Positions 8,410 through 16,947 are shown, numbered from the stretch's first letter. The stretch: DNA of 64,000 nucleotides from Kineococcus gynurae (GCF_050871315.1 NZ_JBJLRE010000008.1); one strand, 5' to 3'. Made by a program: numbers and translations. Notes: generated from the letters alone by a model not told the origin.

Positions 8410-10527
8410 TCAGCCGGCGACCTCCGCGGTCGCCGCCCCCTTGGCCAGGGTCAGCGTCGTGGAGCGGCCGGCGAGGTAGGGCAGCAGGACGACCCGCCCG
8501 CCCCAGCTGCGGACGAGCGGGGCCTCGGGCAGCTCGGCGCCGCCGTAGTCGCCGCCCTTGGTCCACACGTCGGGTCGCAGCCCGGCGAGCGCGGCCCGTG
8601 GGTCGTCCTCGTCGAAGACGACGACGGCGTCCACGCAGTCCAGGGCGGCGAGGACCCGGGCGCGGTCGGCCTGGTCGTTGACCGGTCGGCTCGCCCCCTT
8701 CAACCGGCGCACCGAGGCGTCGGAGTTCAGCAGCACCACGAGCGCGTCACCGAGGCGGCGGGAGGCCTCCAGGCTGGCGACGTGGCCCGCGTGCAGCACG
8801 TCGAAGCACCCCCCGGTGGCCACGACGGTCCCGCCCGACGCGCGCACCCGGGCGACCGGGTCCACCGGGTCGACGTCGGCGCCGGTCACCGGGTCGAGGG
8901 CGTCGGTCGCGCCGCGCTCGCGCTGCGCCGACCGCCAGCCCGCCGCCCCGCCCGCGGCCACCCAGGCCGAGGCGTCGGCGACCGCCGCGACCACGGCCTC
9001 CGAGGGCAGCCGCCCGGCGGCCAGGGCCAGCGCCGCGGACGCGGCGAAGCGGTCCCCGGCCCCGCACGGGTCCCCGACGGCGACCACGGGTGCGGGGACG
9101 AACAGACCCTCGGTGCCCGCCGACGCGAGCCAGGCCCCCTGCGCCCCGGTCGTGACCACGACGCCCTGGACACCCCACCGGCCGGCCAGGTGCTCGGCCA
9201 GGGCGTCGGGCGCGGAGCCCACCGCGGGGTCGGCCGCCCCGCGCGCCTCGGCCAGGTTCGGGGACACGAGGACGCACCCGGGCACCGGGGCACCCCCGCG
9301 CGGGTGGGGGTCCCACACCACGGGGACGCGTCGGGCCGCCGCGGACAGGGCCGCCCGCACCGCGGGGTCACGGGTGGTGCCGGCGCCGTAGTCGCTGACC
9401 AGCACGACGTCGGCGTCGGCCAGGACCGCGGCGAGCGCCCCGGCGTCCACGTCGGCCGGGGTGGCGGGACCACCCTCGTCCAGGCGCACCAGGGACTGAC
9501 CGCCCACCCGCACCCGGGTCTTGGTCCGCGTCGGGCCCTCGTGCCCGAGCCCGACCACGGCGACCGGGGCGGCCGCGTCCTGCAGCCCGGAGCGCAGCGC
9601 CCGCCCGGCCTCGTCGTCGGCCAGCGGGGTCACCAGGGTCACCCGGGCCGTCGCGCCCCCGGCTCCCCCGGCGGCCACGAGCAGCGCCGTCAGGCCAGCC
9701 CCTCCCGGGCTCTGCAGCCGCTCCTGCAGGTCCACGACCGGGACGGGCGCGTCGGGGGCGATGCGGTCGCTGCGCCCCAGCAGGTCCCGGTCGAGCATGC
9801 TGTCGCCCACGACGACCACGTGCCGGGCACCGGGGCCCGCGGCGCGACGGGCCGGCCGACGGGCGGCGACGGTGGTCGCCGCACCCACGGCGGGGGCGGG
9901 GGCGGCCAGCGGGGTCCCCGCGGCGAGGGGCTCCCCGCGCAGCCCCGCGTCGATCGCCGCGCAGAGCGCGTGCACGGCCACGAGGTGCCCCTCCTGCACC
10001 GCGGAGGTCGAGGACCCGGCGACCCCCACGAGCAGGGTCTCCTCGGCCACCTCCGACAGGGGGCCGGGGACGGGCCCGGTGAGGGCCAGCACCCGCAGCC
10101 CGAGGCGCCGCCCGCGGACGGCGGCGGCGACGACGTTGGGGCTGCGGCCGGAGGTGGAGAGCAGGACCAGCACGTCGCCCGGCCGCCCGTGGGCCTCGAC
10201 CTGGCGGGCGAAGACCTCCTCGGCGCCGTAGTCGTTGCCGATCGCCGTGGTCGAGGAGGTGTCCGCGTGCAGCGCGATCGCCGACAGGGGCCGCCGCTCC
10301 CCCTCGAACCGTCCGACGAGCTCGGCGGTCAGGTGCTGGGCCTCGGCGGCGCTGCCCCCGTTGCCGGCGGCCAGCACCCGCCCCCCGGCGCGGAAGGTGT
10401 CGACCATGGTCGCCGCCCACCGGTCGACCAGCTCGGCCTGCGCGACGAGGCTGCCCATCGCGTCGGCGACCTGCGCCTCGTGGCCCTGCAACCAGGACAT
10501 CGCCGGTCCTCGGGGGTGCTCGTTCAT
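8410..10527 (-). CDS. GmhA-HldE fusion: sedoheptulose-7-P isomerase / heptose-7-P kinase / heptose-1-P adenylyltransferase
   Basis: Three enzymes of ADP-heptose synthesis in one 705-residue chain. Residues 1-220 form a SIS-domain isomerase (GNGGSAAEAQHL, STSGRSPNV) converting sedoheptulose 7-phosphate to heptose 7-phosphate. Residues about 235-555 form a PfkB-like kinase (VVGDSMLDRD ... GAGDRFAAS). Residues about 565-705 form a cytidylyltransferase-like adenylyltransferase (GGCFDVLHAGH). HldE two-domain fusions are common; the extra GmhA domain is unusual. ATG at 10527 has AGGAG five bases upstream. An in-frame GTG at 10593 overlaps the upstream stop (GTGA) and is a valid alternative. Last gene of the heptose operon. 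Confidence 0.9.
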   Translation of the reverse strand: MNEHPRGPAMSWLQGHEAQVADAMGSLVAQAELVDRWAATMVDTFRAGGRVLAAGNGGSAAEAQHLTAELVGRFEGERRPLSAIALHADTSSTTAIGNDYGAEEVFARQVEAHGRPGDVLVLLSTSGRSPNVVAAAVRGRRLGLRVLALTGPVPGPLSEVAEETLLVGVAGSSTSAVQEGHLVAVHALCAAIDAGLRGEPLAAGTPLAAPAPAVGAATTVAARRPARRAAGPGARHVVVVGDSMLDRDLLGRSDRIAPDAPVPVVDLQERLQSPGGAGLTALLVAAGGAGGATARVTLVTPLADDEAGRALRSGLQDAAAPVAVVGLGHEGPTRTKTRVRVGGQSLVRLDEGGPATPADVDAGALAAVLADADVVLVSDYGAGTTRDPAVRAALSAAARRVPVVWDPHPRGGAPVPGCVLVSPNLAEARGAADPAVGSAPDALAEHLAGRWGVQGVVVTTGAQGAWLASAGTEGLFVPAPVVAVGDPCGAGDRFAASAALALAAGRLPSEAVVAAVADASAWVAAGGAAGWRSAQRERGATDALDPVTGADVDPVDPVARVRASGGTVVATGGCFDVLHAGHVASLEASRRLGDALVVLLNSDASVRRLKGASRPVNDQADRARVLAALDCVDAVVVFDEDDPRAALAGLRPDVWTKGGDYGGAELPEAPLVRSWGGRVVLLPYLAGRSTTLTLAKGAATAEVAG
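8416..8434. terminator. Hairpin at the nadK / gmhA-hldE convergent junction
   Basis: GGCGACC and GGTCGCC form a 7-bp stem with a 5-base loop, 25 bases after the nadK stop and inside the last codons of the convergent gene. No U-tract follows. It could terminate nadK transcription. Confidence 0.35.
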
Positions 10528-10589
10528 GGCTGCTCCTGCTCGGTTCGTGGGGGGCGTGCCGCCGTCGGGGGAGGTCGGGTCGAGGGTGC

Positions 10590-11729
10590 TCACAGGGCCT
10601 GCTCGGCCCCGGGGCGCAGGTCGGCTCCGACGAGCGGGGTGGCGGGCGGGGGGACAGGGACCTCACCCGCGGCCAGGGCCGCGACGGCCTCGACCGTGCG
10701 GTCCGGGGAGACCTCCAGGCAGGGGTGACCGGGGGTGGGGCAGACCTGCGCGCGGGTCAGGCGGCAGGGGGCGAACAGGTCGCCCAGGACGACGACGGGG
10801 ACGCCGAAGGGCACCCAGCGCTCGACGGGCATGACCGCGGAGAACCAGCTCGCCACCGGCGTTCCGACGGCCGCGGCCAGGTGCGCGGGTCCGGTGTTGC
10901 CGACCACGACGACGGCGGCCGCCGTCAGCAGGGTCGCGAGCTGACCGAACGAGGTCCGTCCGGACGCGTCGACCACCCGCTCGTCGCCGCCGCGCACCCG
11001 GGCGGCCAGCTCCACCTCGCCGGGACCGCCCGTCACCACGACCCGCCAGCCGGCCGCGGCGAGCGCGGCGACGGCGGCCGCGGCGACCCGGGGGTCGGGC
11101 GCGCGGGCCGGGACGGAGGCGCCCGGGTGCACGACGACCACCCGGCCCGCGGTCAGGTCGTCCCCGAGCTCGGCGAGCAGGTCCGGGGGCAGCGCCGGGA
11201 GGTCCGCGCGCAGGGCCGTGCGGGGGTCCTCGGGGACGGCACGGCCGGACGCCAGGACCAGTCCGAGGCTCGCGACGACCTCGTGCTCACCGCCCGTGCC
11301 GTCAGGGTTGCCCGGCCGCCGGTGCCGCACGTCGAGCATGCTGCCCGGGTAGTCGTCGCTGGCCGCGACCACCCGCGGCACCCCGGCCAGGCGGGCGATC
11401 AGGGCCATGGGCATCGAGCTCTGGTGGTAGGAGGTGAAGACGACGACCTCGTCGTAGGACCCGCGCCGGACCAGTTCGACCAGCTCGAGCAGGGCCGCCG
11501 CGTCGGGCGCGGGCGGGTGGTACCCGGACCAGGGGACGTCGGCCACGAGGACGTCGTCGACCCCGGGCAGCAGTCGCGCCGCCGCGGCCCCGGGCGGGGC
11601 GGCAAGGAGGTCGACCCGCTCGGCCCGGACGCCGTCCGGGCCGTACCGGAGCGCGGCGATCGCCGGGCCGGTCATGAGGACGTCGCCGTCGCTGTCGAGC
11701 CGCACCGCCAGGATGCGCGGGCCGGTCAC
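10590..11729 (-). CDS. Glycosyltransferase family 9 (ADP-heptose:acceptor heptosyltransferase-like)
   Basis: GT9 enzymes transfer heptose from ADP-heptose to an acceptor, classically the LPS inner core. The 379-residue protein begins VTGPRILAVRLDSDGDVLMTGP, with the N-terminal acceptor-domain fold of WaaF/WaaC. The second Rossmann domain carries VVVHPGAS and GNTGPAHLAAAVGTP, the nucleotide-sugar site. GTG at 11729 overlaps the gmhB stop by four bases (GTGA); the longer open frame upstream is antisense-like filler. With heptose-synthesis enzymes on both sides, the donor is almost certainly ADP-heptose. The acceptor is unknown because an actinomycete has no LPS. Confidence 0.88.
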   Translation of the reverse strand: MTGPRILAVRLDSDGDVLMTGPAIAALRYGPDGVRAERVDLLAAPPGAAAARLLPGVDDVLVADVPWSGYHPPAPDAAALLELVELVRRGSYDEVVVFTSYHQSSMPMALIARLAGVPRVVAASDDYPGSMLDVRHRRPGNPDGTGGEHEVVASLGLVLASGRAVPEDPRTALRADLPALPPDLLAELGDDLTAGRVVVVHPGASVPARAPDPRVAAAAVAALAAAGWRVVVTGGPGEVELAARVRGGDERVVDASGRTSFGQLATLLTAAAVVVVGNTGPAHLAAAVGTPVASWFSAVMPVERWVPFGVPVVVLGDLFAPCRLTRAQVCPTPGHPCLEVSPDRTVEAVAALAAGEVPVPPPATPLVGADLRPGAEQAL

Positions 11730-12232
11730 CGGGCCGCGACCACGGGCAGCAGGCGGTCCAGGGCGGCCAGCAGGTCGGGGGCGTCCTGCGGGACCAGCAC
11801 GGCGCGGCAGCCCGCCGCCGCGGCGGCCGCGGCGTCCCCGGGCGAGTCGCCCACGACCGCGACCTCGGAGGGATGCAGGCCCAGCTCGGCGAGGGCCGAC
11901 TCGATCATCCCGGGCGCGGGCTTGCGGCACCGGCACCCGTCGTCGGGGGCGTGCTCGCACAGGCGCACCACGTCCACCCCGCCGACCCGGCGGACCACCT
12001 CGGCGGTCACCGCCTCGGCCTGCTCGCGGGTGATGAGACCGCGCCCGATGCCGGACTGGTTGGTGACGATCCCGGTGCGCAGCCCGGCCGCGCGCAACCG
12101 GGCCAGCGCCTGCTCCGCCCCGTCGACGAGCCGGACCAGGACGGGGTCGCCGTTGTACGGGACGTCGTGGACCAGGGTGCCGTCCCGGTCGAACAGCACG
12201 GCGCGCAGGACCGCGCCGTCGGTGGTGTGCAT
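11726..12232 (-). CDS. gmhB: D-glycero-D-manno-heptose 1,7-bisphosphate 7-phosphatase (GmhB-like HAD)
   Basis: HAD-IIIA phosphatase that removes the 7-phosphate before adenylylation. The 168-residue length is typical. Motif I is LFDRDGTLVHDVPYNGDP, motif II TNQSGIGRG, and the zinc-binding loop CEHAPDDGCRCRKP has the Cys-x-His...Cys-x-Cys pattern of GmhB. VGDSPGDAAAA is motif IV. First gene of a minus-strand operon with the GT9 and gmhA-hldE genes. Together the three genes encode every step from sedoheptulose 7-phosphate to ADP-D-glycero-D-manno-heptose; no HldD epimerase gene is seen. Confidence 0.9.
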   Translation of the reverse strand: MHTTDGAVLRAVLFDRDGTLVHDVPYNGDPVLVRLVDGAEQALARLRAAGLRTGIVTNQSGIGRGLITREQAEAVTAEVVRRVGGVDVVRLCEHAPDDGCRCRKPAPGMIESALAELGLHPSEVAVVGDSPGDAAAAAAAGCRAVLVPQDAPDLLAALDRLLPVVAAR

Positions 12233-12535
12233 GCTGCGTTTCTAGCCGAGCCCGTCGCCGGGTGCGCGTTGATCCAGTCTCGTCGGATGAGACGTAGGAC
12301 ACGTCGGCCGCGCTCGACGGGCTCCGGGGGACCCGGGGGGTTACCGTCCGGATGATCTCCTCGGGAGGCGAGGGATCGAGGCGGCAGATCCGGACCCGCC
12401 TCCGGGCGATCGAGCAGAGAACCGCCCCACGGACCAGGAGCCGTCGGGGGACCCGTACCGCGCGAGGTGCGCGCCCACCAGACCCGCAGCGAACAGTCAG
12501 CGAACACCCACGTCAGCGACCGGCAGGAGAACCCG
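12233..12535. other. Divergent intergenic region, heptose operon / flavin oxidase
   Basis: About 300 bases with no convincing gene. It must hold the leftward promoter of the heptose operon and the rightward promoter of the oxidase gene. I see the 17-bp palindrome listed separately and AGGAGA just before 12536. No riboswitch or tRNA was recognised. Confidence 0.5.
12279..12295. promoter_or_regulatory. Near-perfect 17-bp palindrome, possible operator
   Basis: GTCTCGTCGGATGAGAC is symmetric at all but two base pairs around a central G. It sits 47 bases upstream of the gmhB start codon in the divergent region. The symmetry suggests a dimeric regulator site, but no regulator gene is adjacent, so the protein is unknown. 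Confidence 0.35.
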
Positions 12536-13915
12536 ATGACCGCAGAGCTGGCCGCCTACCCCCGCCGCGACGTGGGGGCCGACGACGGCCGCACGTTCTG
12601 GAACTGGGCTCGCAACGACACGCTGGGGCCGCTCGGGGCCGTCAGCGCCCCCGCCGACGAGGACGAGCTGCGCCGCCTCGTGACCTCGGGCGCGGGCCGG
12701 GTCCGCCTCCTCGGGTCGCGGATGTCGGCCGGTCGCATGCTCAAGCTCGCGGCCGACGGGGAACGCCTGATCGACACCAGCGGCCTGCGCGGGTTGCTGG
12801 GGTCCGGCGCCGAGCACGCCACCTTCGCCGGGGGCACGACCCTGCAGGAGGTCTACTCCGTCCTCACCGCGATGGGCCGCATGCTGCCCTCCTCCCCCGG
12901 CGTCATCGCCTCGCAGACCCTCGCCGGCGCGCTCGCCACCGGGACGCACGGGCAGGGGTTGCGCCAGTCCTCGATCGGCGACGCGGTGCTGAGCGTCCGG
13001 ATGGTGCTGGCCGACGGGTCCGTCGCGGAGTTCGACCGGGCCGACCCGGCGTTCCCCGCCGTCCAGCTCGGGCTCGGCCTGCTCGGCGCGGTGAGCGCGG
13101 TGACGCTGCGCACGGTGCCGAACCGGATCTACACGTGCGTCAAGGGCGCGGTGGCGGCCGGGGGGTTGGAGACGGAACTCGTGCGGTGGAACCGCGAGAA
13201 CGAGCTCGCCAAGGCCTGGTGGTTCCCCGACGAGGACCTCGTCCACGTCTGGACCGCCCAGGAGGCGACCGACGGCGAGGTCCGCGAGTACCGCGAGGGG
13301 GGCGGCACGCTCGTCGAGCGGGCGCAGACCAGCGACGCGATGAACCGCACCGTGGACAACGCGCTCGCCGCGATGCGCAGCGACACCCGCATCGAGGACG
13401 CGAACGGCAAGCCGTACCGCACCGTGAACCGGTTCAAGGACTTCTCCGACGTGACCGGGGACGTCTACCAGGTGTTCTGCCGCGGTATCGCCACCCCGCA
13501 GATCAACGTCGAGATCGGCGTCCCGCTGCACCGGGCCGGTGAGGTGATCGGCCTGCTCAAGGCCTGGCACGCGCGGACCCGCCCGCACATGCACTACCCG
13601 ATCATCCTGCGCTGCACCGGTCCCTCGACCGCCTGGCTCAGCCCGTCGGCCGGGCAGGAGACCGTCTACTTCGGGTTCGTCGTGTACTACGCCGAGGACG
13701 GCACGCTCTCCCCCGGCGGCATGGACTTCCTGCGCGCGGTGGAGGAGGTGCTGGCCGAGGAGGGTGGGCGTCCGCACTGGGGCAAGTACTTCGAGGCCCC
13801 GCTCTACGACTGGGCGGCGCTGTACCCGCGCTGGGACGACTTCCGGCGCGTGCGCGACACCCTCGACCCCGGCCACCGGTTCGCGAACGCGTTCACCGAC
13901 CGGCTCCTCGACTGA
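12536..13915 (+). CDS. FAD-linked oxidase, D-arabinono-1,4-lactone oxidase (ALO) family
   Basis: Flavin oxidoreductase related to sugar-lactone oxidases. The 459-residue protein has an N-terminal PCMH-type FAD domain (GVIASQTLAGALATGTHGQG) and the C-terminal ALO motif RPHWGKYF. The N-terminal motif that carries the covalent FAD histidine in relatives (GxGHS) reads GSRMS at residues 60-64, with Met63 in the histidine position. FAD is therefore probably bound non-covalently. ATG at 12536 follows AGGAGA; the frame is open 23 codons further upstream. A GT8 glycosyltransferase gene follows after 72 bases. The substrate is unknown. Confidence 0.82.
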   Translation: MTAELAAYPRRDVGADDGRTFWNWARNDTLGPLGAVSAPADEDELRRLVTSGAGRVRLLGSRMSAGRMLKLAADGERLIDTSGLRGLLGSGAEHATFAGGTTLQEVYSVLTAMGRMLPSSPGVIASQTLAGALATGTHGQGLRQSSIGDAVLSVRMVLADGSVAEFDRADPAFPAVQLGLGLLGAVSAVTLRTVPNRIYTCVKGAVAAGGLETELVRWNRENELAKAWWFPDEDLVHVWTAQEATDGEVREYREGGGTLVERAQTSDAMNRTVDNALAAMRSDTRIEDANGKPYRTVNRFKDFSDVTGDVYQVFCRGIATPQINVEIGVPLHRAGEVIGLLKAWHARTRPHMHYPIILRCTGPSTAWLSPSAGQETVYFGFVVYYAEDGTLSPGGMDFLRAVEEVLAEEGGRPHWGKYFEAPLYDWAALYPRWDDFRRVRDTLDPGHRFANAFTDRLLD

Positions 13916-13987
13916 ACCAGCGGGCCGGCCCCCGCCGAGCCCGGCGTCCGACCCGAATGACGACCCCCGACGACCCAGGGAGAACCG

Positions 13988-14854
13988 ATGAAGGCGTGGG
14001 CCACCCTCCTGACCCAACCCGACTACCTCGTGGGGGTCCGGGTCCTCGACGCGTCGTTGCGCCGGCACGGCACGGAGCACCCGTTCGTGGTGATGGTGAC
14101 GTCGGACATCGACGAGCCGACCCGCGAGAGCCTGCGGGACGAGGGTTTCCTGGTCCGCGAACTGCCCTCGCTCCGGCCCGACGACAGCCTGGAGACCCAC
14201 TACGCCAACGCCCGGTTCGCGGAGGTGTGGACCAAGCTCGGCGCCTGGAACCTCACCGAGTTCGAGCGGCTCGTGGTGCTCGACGCCGACATGCTCGCCG
14301 TCGCGGGCATGGACGAACTGTTCTCGATGGACCTGCCCGAGGGCGCCCCGGCGGCCTGCCACGCCTGCCGGTGCAACCCCAACCGGATCCCCAGCTACCC
14401 CGCGAGCTGGCGACCCGAGAACTGCTTCTACACCTACTGCCGCGGCGTCGACCACACGCAGGAGCCGGACGCGGTCGACAACTACTTCAACGGCGGGTTC
14501 CTGGTCATCGAGCCCGACCGCGCGGTGTACGACGCCCTCGTCGAGCGGTTGGACGACCTCGACGACCTGGCCGGGTACCAGTTCGCCGAGCAGGACTTCC
14601 TCAACGAGTTCTTCGCGGGGCGCTGGCTGCCCGTCCCCTACGTCTACAACGCGTTGAAGACCCTCCACCACCAGCACCCGCAGATGTGGGACGCCGCCGA
14701 GGTCAAGAACCTGCACTACATCATCGACAAGCCGTGGCAGGGCCGTACGGAACCCGGCAGCCGCTACCACGAGCTGCACGAGCTCTGGTGGGAGGTCGCG
14801 GAGCGCGACGTCCTGACCGCCGCGACCCCGGTGGGCGGAACCCCCCGCGGCTGA
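13988..14854 (+). CDS. Glycosyltransferase family 8, glycogenin/galactinol-synthase-like
   Basis: Retaining glycosyltransferase using a nucleotide sugar. The 288-residue single-domain protein shows the metal-binding DxD motif (LDADML, Asp99 and Asp101), the NGGFLVIEP motif, and a C-terminal HYIIDKPW resembling the HxxGxxKPW of glycogenins. ATG is preceded by AGGGAGAACCG, a fair ribosome site. No signal peptide or membrane segment, so it is cytoplasmic. Adjacency to the ALO-family oxidase in the same direction suggests a shared pathway, perhaps a glycosylated polyol or lactone; that is inference. Confidence 0.85.
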   Translation: MKAWATLLTQPDYLVGVRVLDASLRRHGTEHPFVVMVTSDIDEPTRESLRDEGFLVRELPSLRPDDSLETHYANARFAEVWTKLGAWNLTEFERLVVLDADMLAVAGMDELFSMDLPEGAPAACHACRCNPNRIPSYPASWRPENCFYTYCRGVDHTQEPDAVDNYFNGGFLVIEPDRAVYDALVERLDDLDDLAGYQFAEQDFLNEFFAGRWLPVPYVYNALKTLHHQHPQMWDAAEVKNLHYIIDKPWQGRTEPGSRYHELHELWWEVAERDVLTAATPVGGTPRG

Positions 14855-14919
14855 GCGTCCCCCACGACGCCCGCGCCACGACGACCAGCCCGGGACGACC
14901 ACCCCTGCGATACTCCGGC

Positions 14920-15555
14920 GTGGTCACGCTCGAGCAGGTCGTCGCCCTCGCCCTGGCCTCGGCCCTGCTCATCGTCGTCCCCGGGCTCAGCGTCCTGTTC
15001 GTCGTCGGGCGGGCGCTGAGCCGGGGGCGGCGCGTGGCGCTGGCCGGGGTCGTGGGCAACGGGATCGGTTCCTACGCGGCCGCGGTCGCCATCGCCGTCG
15101 GCCTCGGACCGGTGCTGCACCGGTCCGAGCTGGTCTTCCTGCTGCTCAAGGTGGCCGGGGCGGCCTACCTGGTCTGGCTGGGCGTGCACGCGATCCGGCA
15201 CCCGAGCCCCCCGCCCGGGGTCACGGGCGGGCCGAGGGAGTCGACCCTGGGGGCGGTCCGCACCGGTGCGGTCGTCGGGATCTCCAACCCGAAGGTGTTC
15301 ATCCTGTTCGCCGCGATCCTGCCGCCCTTCGCGGATCCGACCGCGGGGGACGTCACCACCCAGCTGCTGCTGCTCGCCCTCGTCCCCGTGCTGCTGGGGC
15401 TGACCACCGACTCCCTGTGGGGCCTGCTCGCGGGCCGCGCCCGGGGCCTGCTGGCCGGCACCCCGGCCCGGTCACGGACCGTGGCCCGGGTGGGGGGCGG
15501 CTCCATGATCGCGCTGGGCGTCTCCGTCGCCCTGACCGGCCGCCCGGGCCACTGA
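14920..15555 (+). CDS. LysE/RhtB-family amino acid exporter
   Basis: Inner-membrane exporter of amino acids or derivatives. The 211-residue protein has about six hydrophobic segments and the LysE signature near the N-terminus (VPGLSVLFVVGRALSRGRR), with GISNPKVFILFAAILPPF in the second half. GTG at 14920 gives the usual family length of about 205-215. GATACT five bases before this GTG could be an extended -10 box. The substrate cannot be told. Confidence 0.88.
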   Translation: MVTLEQVVALALASALLIVVPGLSVLFVVGRALSRGRRVALAGVVGNGIGSYAAAVAIAVGLGPVLHRSELVFLLLKVAGAAYLVWLGVHAIRHPSPPPGVTGGPRESTLGAVRTGAVVGISNPKVFILFAAILPPFADPTAGDVTTQLLLLALVPVLLGLTTDSLWGLLAGRARGLLAGTPARSRTVARVGGGSMIALGVSVALTGRPGH

Positions 15556-15564
15556 CCGCAGTCC

Positions 15565-15586
15565 CGCCGACGTCAGGGGGTCGGCG
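15565..15586. terminator. Bidirectional hairpin between convergent genes
   Basis: CGCCGAC and GTCGGCG form a 7-bp stem with an 8-base loop. It spans the 17-base gap between the LysE-family stop and the stop of the convergent membrane-protein gene. No clear U-tract on either side. Confidence 0.5.
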
Positions 15587-16436
15587 TGGTGGCGGTCAGG
15601 TCTCCGGCCGCCCCGCCCGAACCGTCGGCGTCCTGACCCGCCGGGGCGCTCGCCCCACCGGTGGCCGTCGCCCCCGACCCGTCGGTCGCCTGGGTGCCGG
15701 AGCCGTCCGTCGCCTGCGAGCCGGAGCCGTCCCCCGCGTCGGAGCCGGAGGTCCCGGTCGCCGTGGACGAGGCGGTCGTGCCGTCGGTGGCGGTGCCGGT
15801 GGCCGTGGGACTCGTCGTCGGCGAGTCCGTCGTGGCGGTGGTGGGAGTCCCGGACTCCGTCGGGGTGTCGGTGACCACGGGGGTCGCCGGGGCCTGCGTG
15901 ATGGAGTTGCCGAAGACGCCCGTCGAGACGCCGTCGTCGCTGCTGGTCGTCCCCTGCACCTGGGCCGAGACACTGCTGCCGGTGACGACCTCGTAGGTGG
16001 CGATGCCCCCGACGGCCAGCACGAAGGCCACGACCCCGAGCAGCACCGAGTGCCGGGCCCGCCACCTCCGCCGCGCGGGATCGGGCGCACCGGGTGGCGG
16101 GTCCTGCGGCGCCGGCCCGCCCTCGGCCTGGTCCTCGAGCACGGGCAGGTCGTCGTCGGAGGACTGGTCCGGGTCGTCCGGGACCGGCTGGGGTCGCCGC
16201 AACCGTCGCGTCGTCTCGACGACGCGGTCGCGGCTCGCGGCCAGGTAGTGGCTGTAGACCGCCGCGGCCGTCGAGGCGGCCACGCTCCCGACCGCCGCCC
16301 CGACGAGGGTCCCGTACGTGCCGAGGCTCTTCAGCCCGGCCAGGAGGACCGCCGAGGTGACCGCGGCCAGGGCGCCGCCGGCGATCTGGACCCAGTTGAT
16401 CGTGAGTGTCGTCCGTTGCTGTGTCTGATCGCTCAT
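15573..16436 (-). CDS. Membrane protein with Ser/Thr-rich repetitive C-terminal tail
   Basis: No family recognised. The 287-residue protein has two hydrophobic segments near the N-terminus (about residues 14-60), a charged cytoplasmic linker rich in Asp/Pro, then a single helix (LLGVVAFVLAVGGIATYEVV). A long tail of Thr, Ser, Ala, Gly and Asp follows, with imperfect 8-residue repeats of the type ATDGSGTQ. The tail is probably outside the membrane and may be glycosylated or span the wall. ATG at 16436 is preceded by GGGGGCGGG. The frame is open further upstream, but that stretch is antisense to the PRC-barrel gene. Confidence 0.65.
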   Translation of the reverse strand: MSDQTQQRTTLTINWVQIAGGALAAVTSAVLLAGLKSLGTYGTLVGAAVGSVAASTAAAVYSHYLAASRDRVVETTRRLRRPQPVPDDPDQSSDDDLPVLEDQAEGGPAPQDPPPGAPDPARRRWRARHSVLLGVVAFVLAVGGIATYEVVTGSSVSAQVQGTTSSDDGVSTGVFGNSITQAPATPVVTDTPTESGTPTTATTDSPTTSPTATGTATDGTTASSTATGTSGSDAGDGSGSQATDGSGTQATDGSGATATGGASAPAGQDADGSGGAAGDLTATTPTP

Positions 16437-16571
16437 CCCGCCCCCAAGTCTGGCAGCCGCTCCCGGCGATTCCCAACCGTGGCGGTGACCCCCGCGTGGC
16501 GTCCGGGTGCAGAGCCTGTGCAGGGCGGGGCCGGTGTGGCGGGCGGGCGTGGGCTCCGCCACAGTTCGCCC

Positions 16572-16934
16572 ATGAGCATCCTCGTCCAGGACCTGAACCA
16601 GTGGAAGGGCGCGGCCGTCGTCGACGTCACCGACGCCAAGATCGGCACCCTCGCCTCGGTCTACGTCGACGCGGCCACCGACGAGTGGCTGTTCGCGGCC
16701 GTCGAGGTCGGCCTGGTCGGGTTCAAGAAGGTCGTCCTGGTCCCGCTGAACCAGGCCGCGGTCGGGCGCGCCGACATCCGCGTCGCGTTCACCAAGGAGA
16801 TCGTCAAGGCGGCCCCCGCCTTCGCGACCGACGAGGAGCTCGGTCCGGACGACGAACCGCGCATCTACGCCCACTACTCGCTGGAGTACGTCCCGGCCGA
16901 CACCCCCAGCGGGCGTCGCCTGGCCCGCCGCTGA
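16572..16934 (+). CDS. PRC-barrel domain protein
   Basis: Small 120-residue cytoplasmic protein with a PRC-barrel fold over residues about 8-90 (WKGAAVVDVTDAKIGTL ... VVLVPLN). PRC-barrels occur in RimM and photosynthetic reaction centre H subunits; stand-alone actinobacterial copies have no settled function. A CAnnnT -10-like box (CACAGT, 16560-16565) lies six bases before the ATG, so the mRNA may be leaderless. Divergent from the Ser/Thr-rich membrane protein and convergent with the CNNM gene. Confidence 0.75.
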   Translation: MSILVQDLNQWKGAAVVDVTDAKIGTLASVYVDAATDEWLFAAVEVGLVGFKKVVLVPLNQAAVGRADIRVAFTKEIVKAAPAFATDEELGPDDEPRIYAHYSLEYVPADTPSGRRLARR

Positions 16935-16947
16935 CCCGTCCCACCCC

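Noticed and set aside
8782..10728. 648-codon plus-strand frame
   Set aside because: Antisense to the GmhA-HldE fusion, which shows all expected motifs.
15660..15745. Short tandem repeats, considered as a CRISPR or VNTR array
   Set aside because: They are in frame and encode the ATDGSG repeats of a protein tail; there are no regular spacers.
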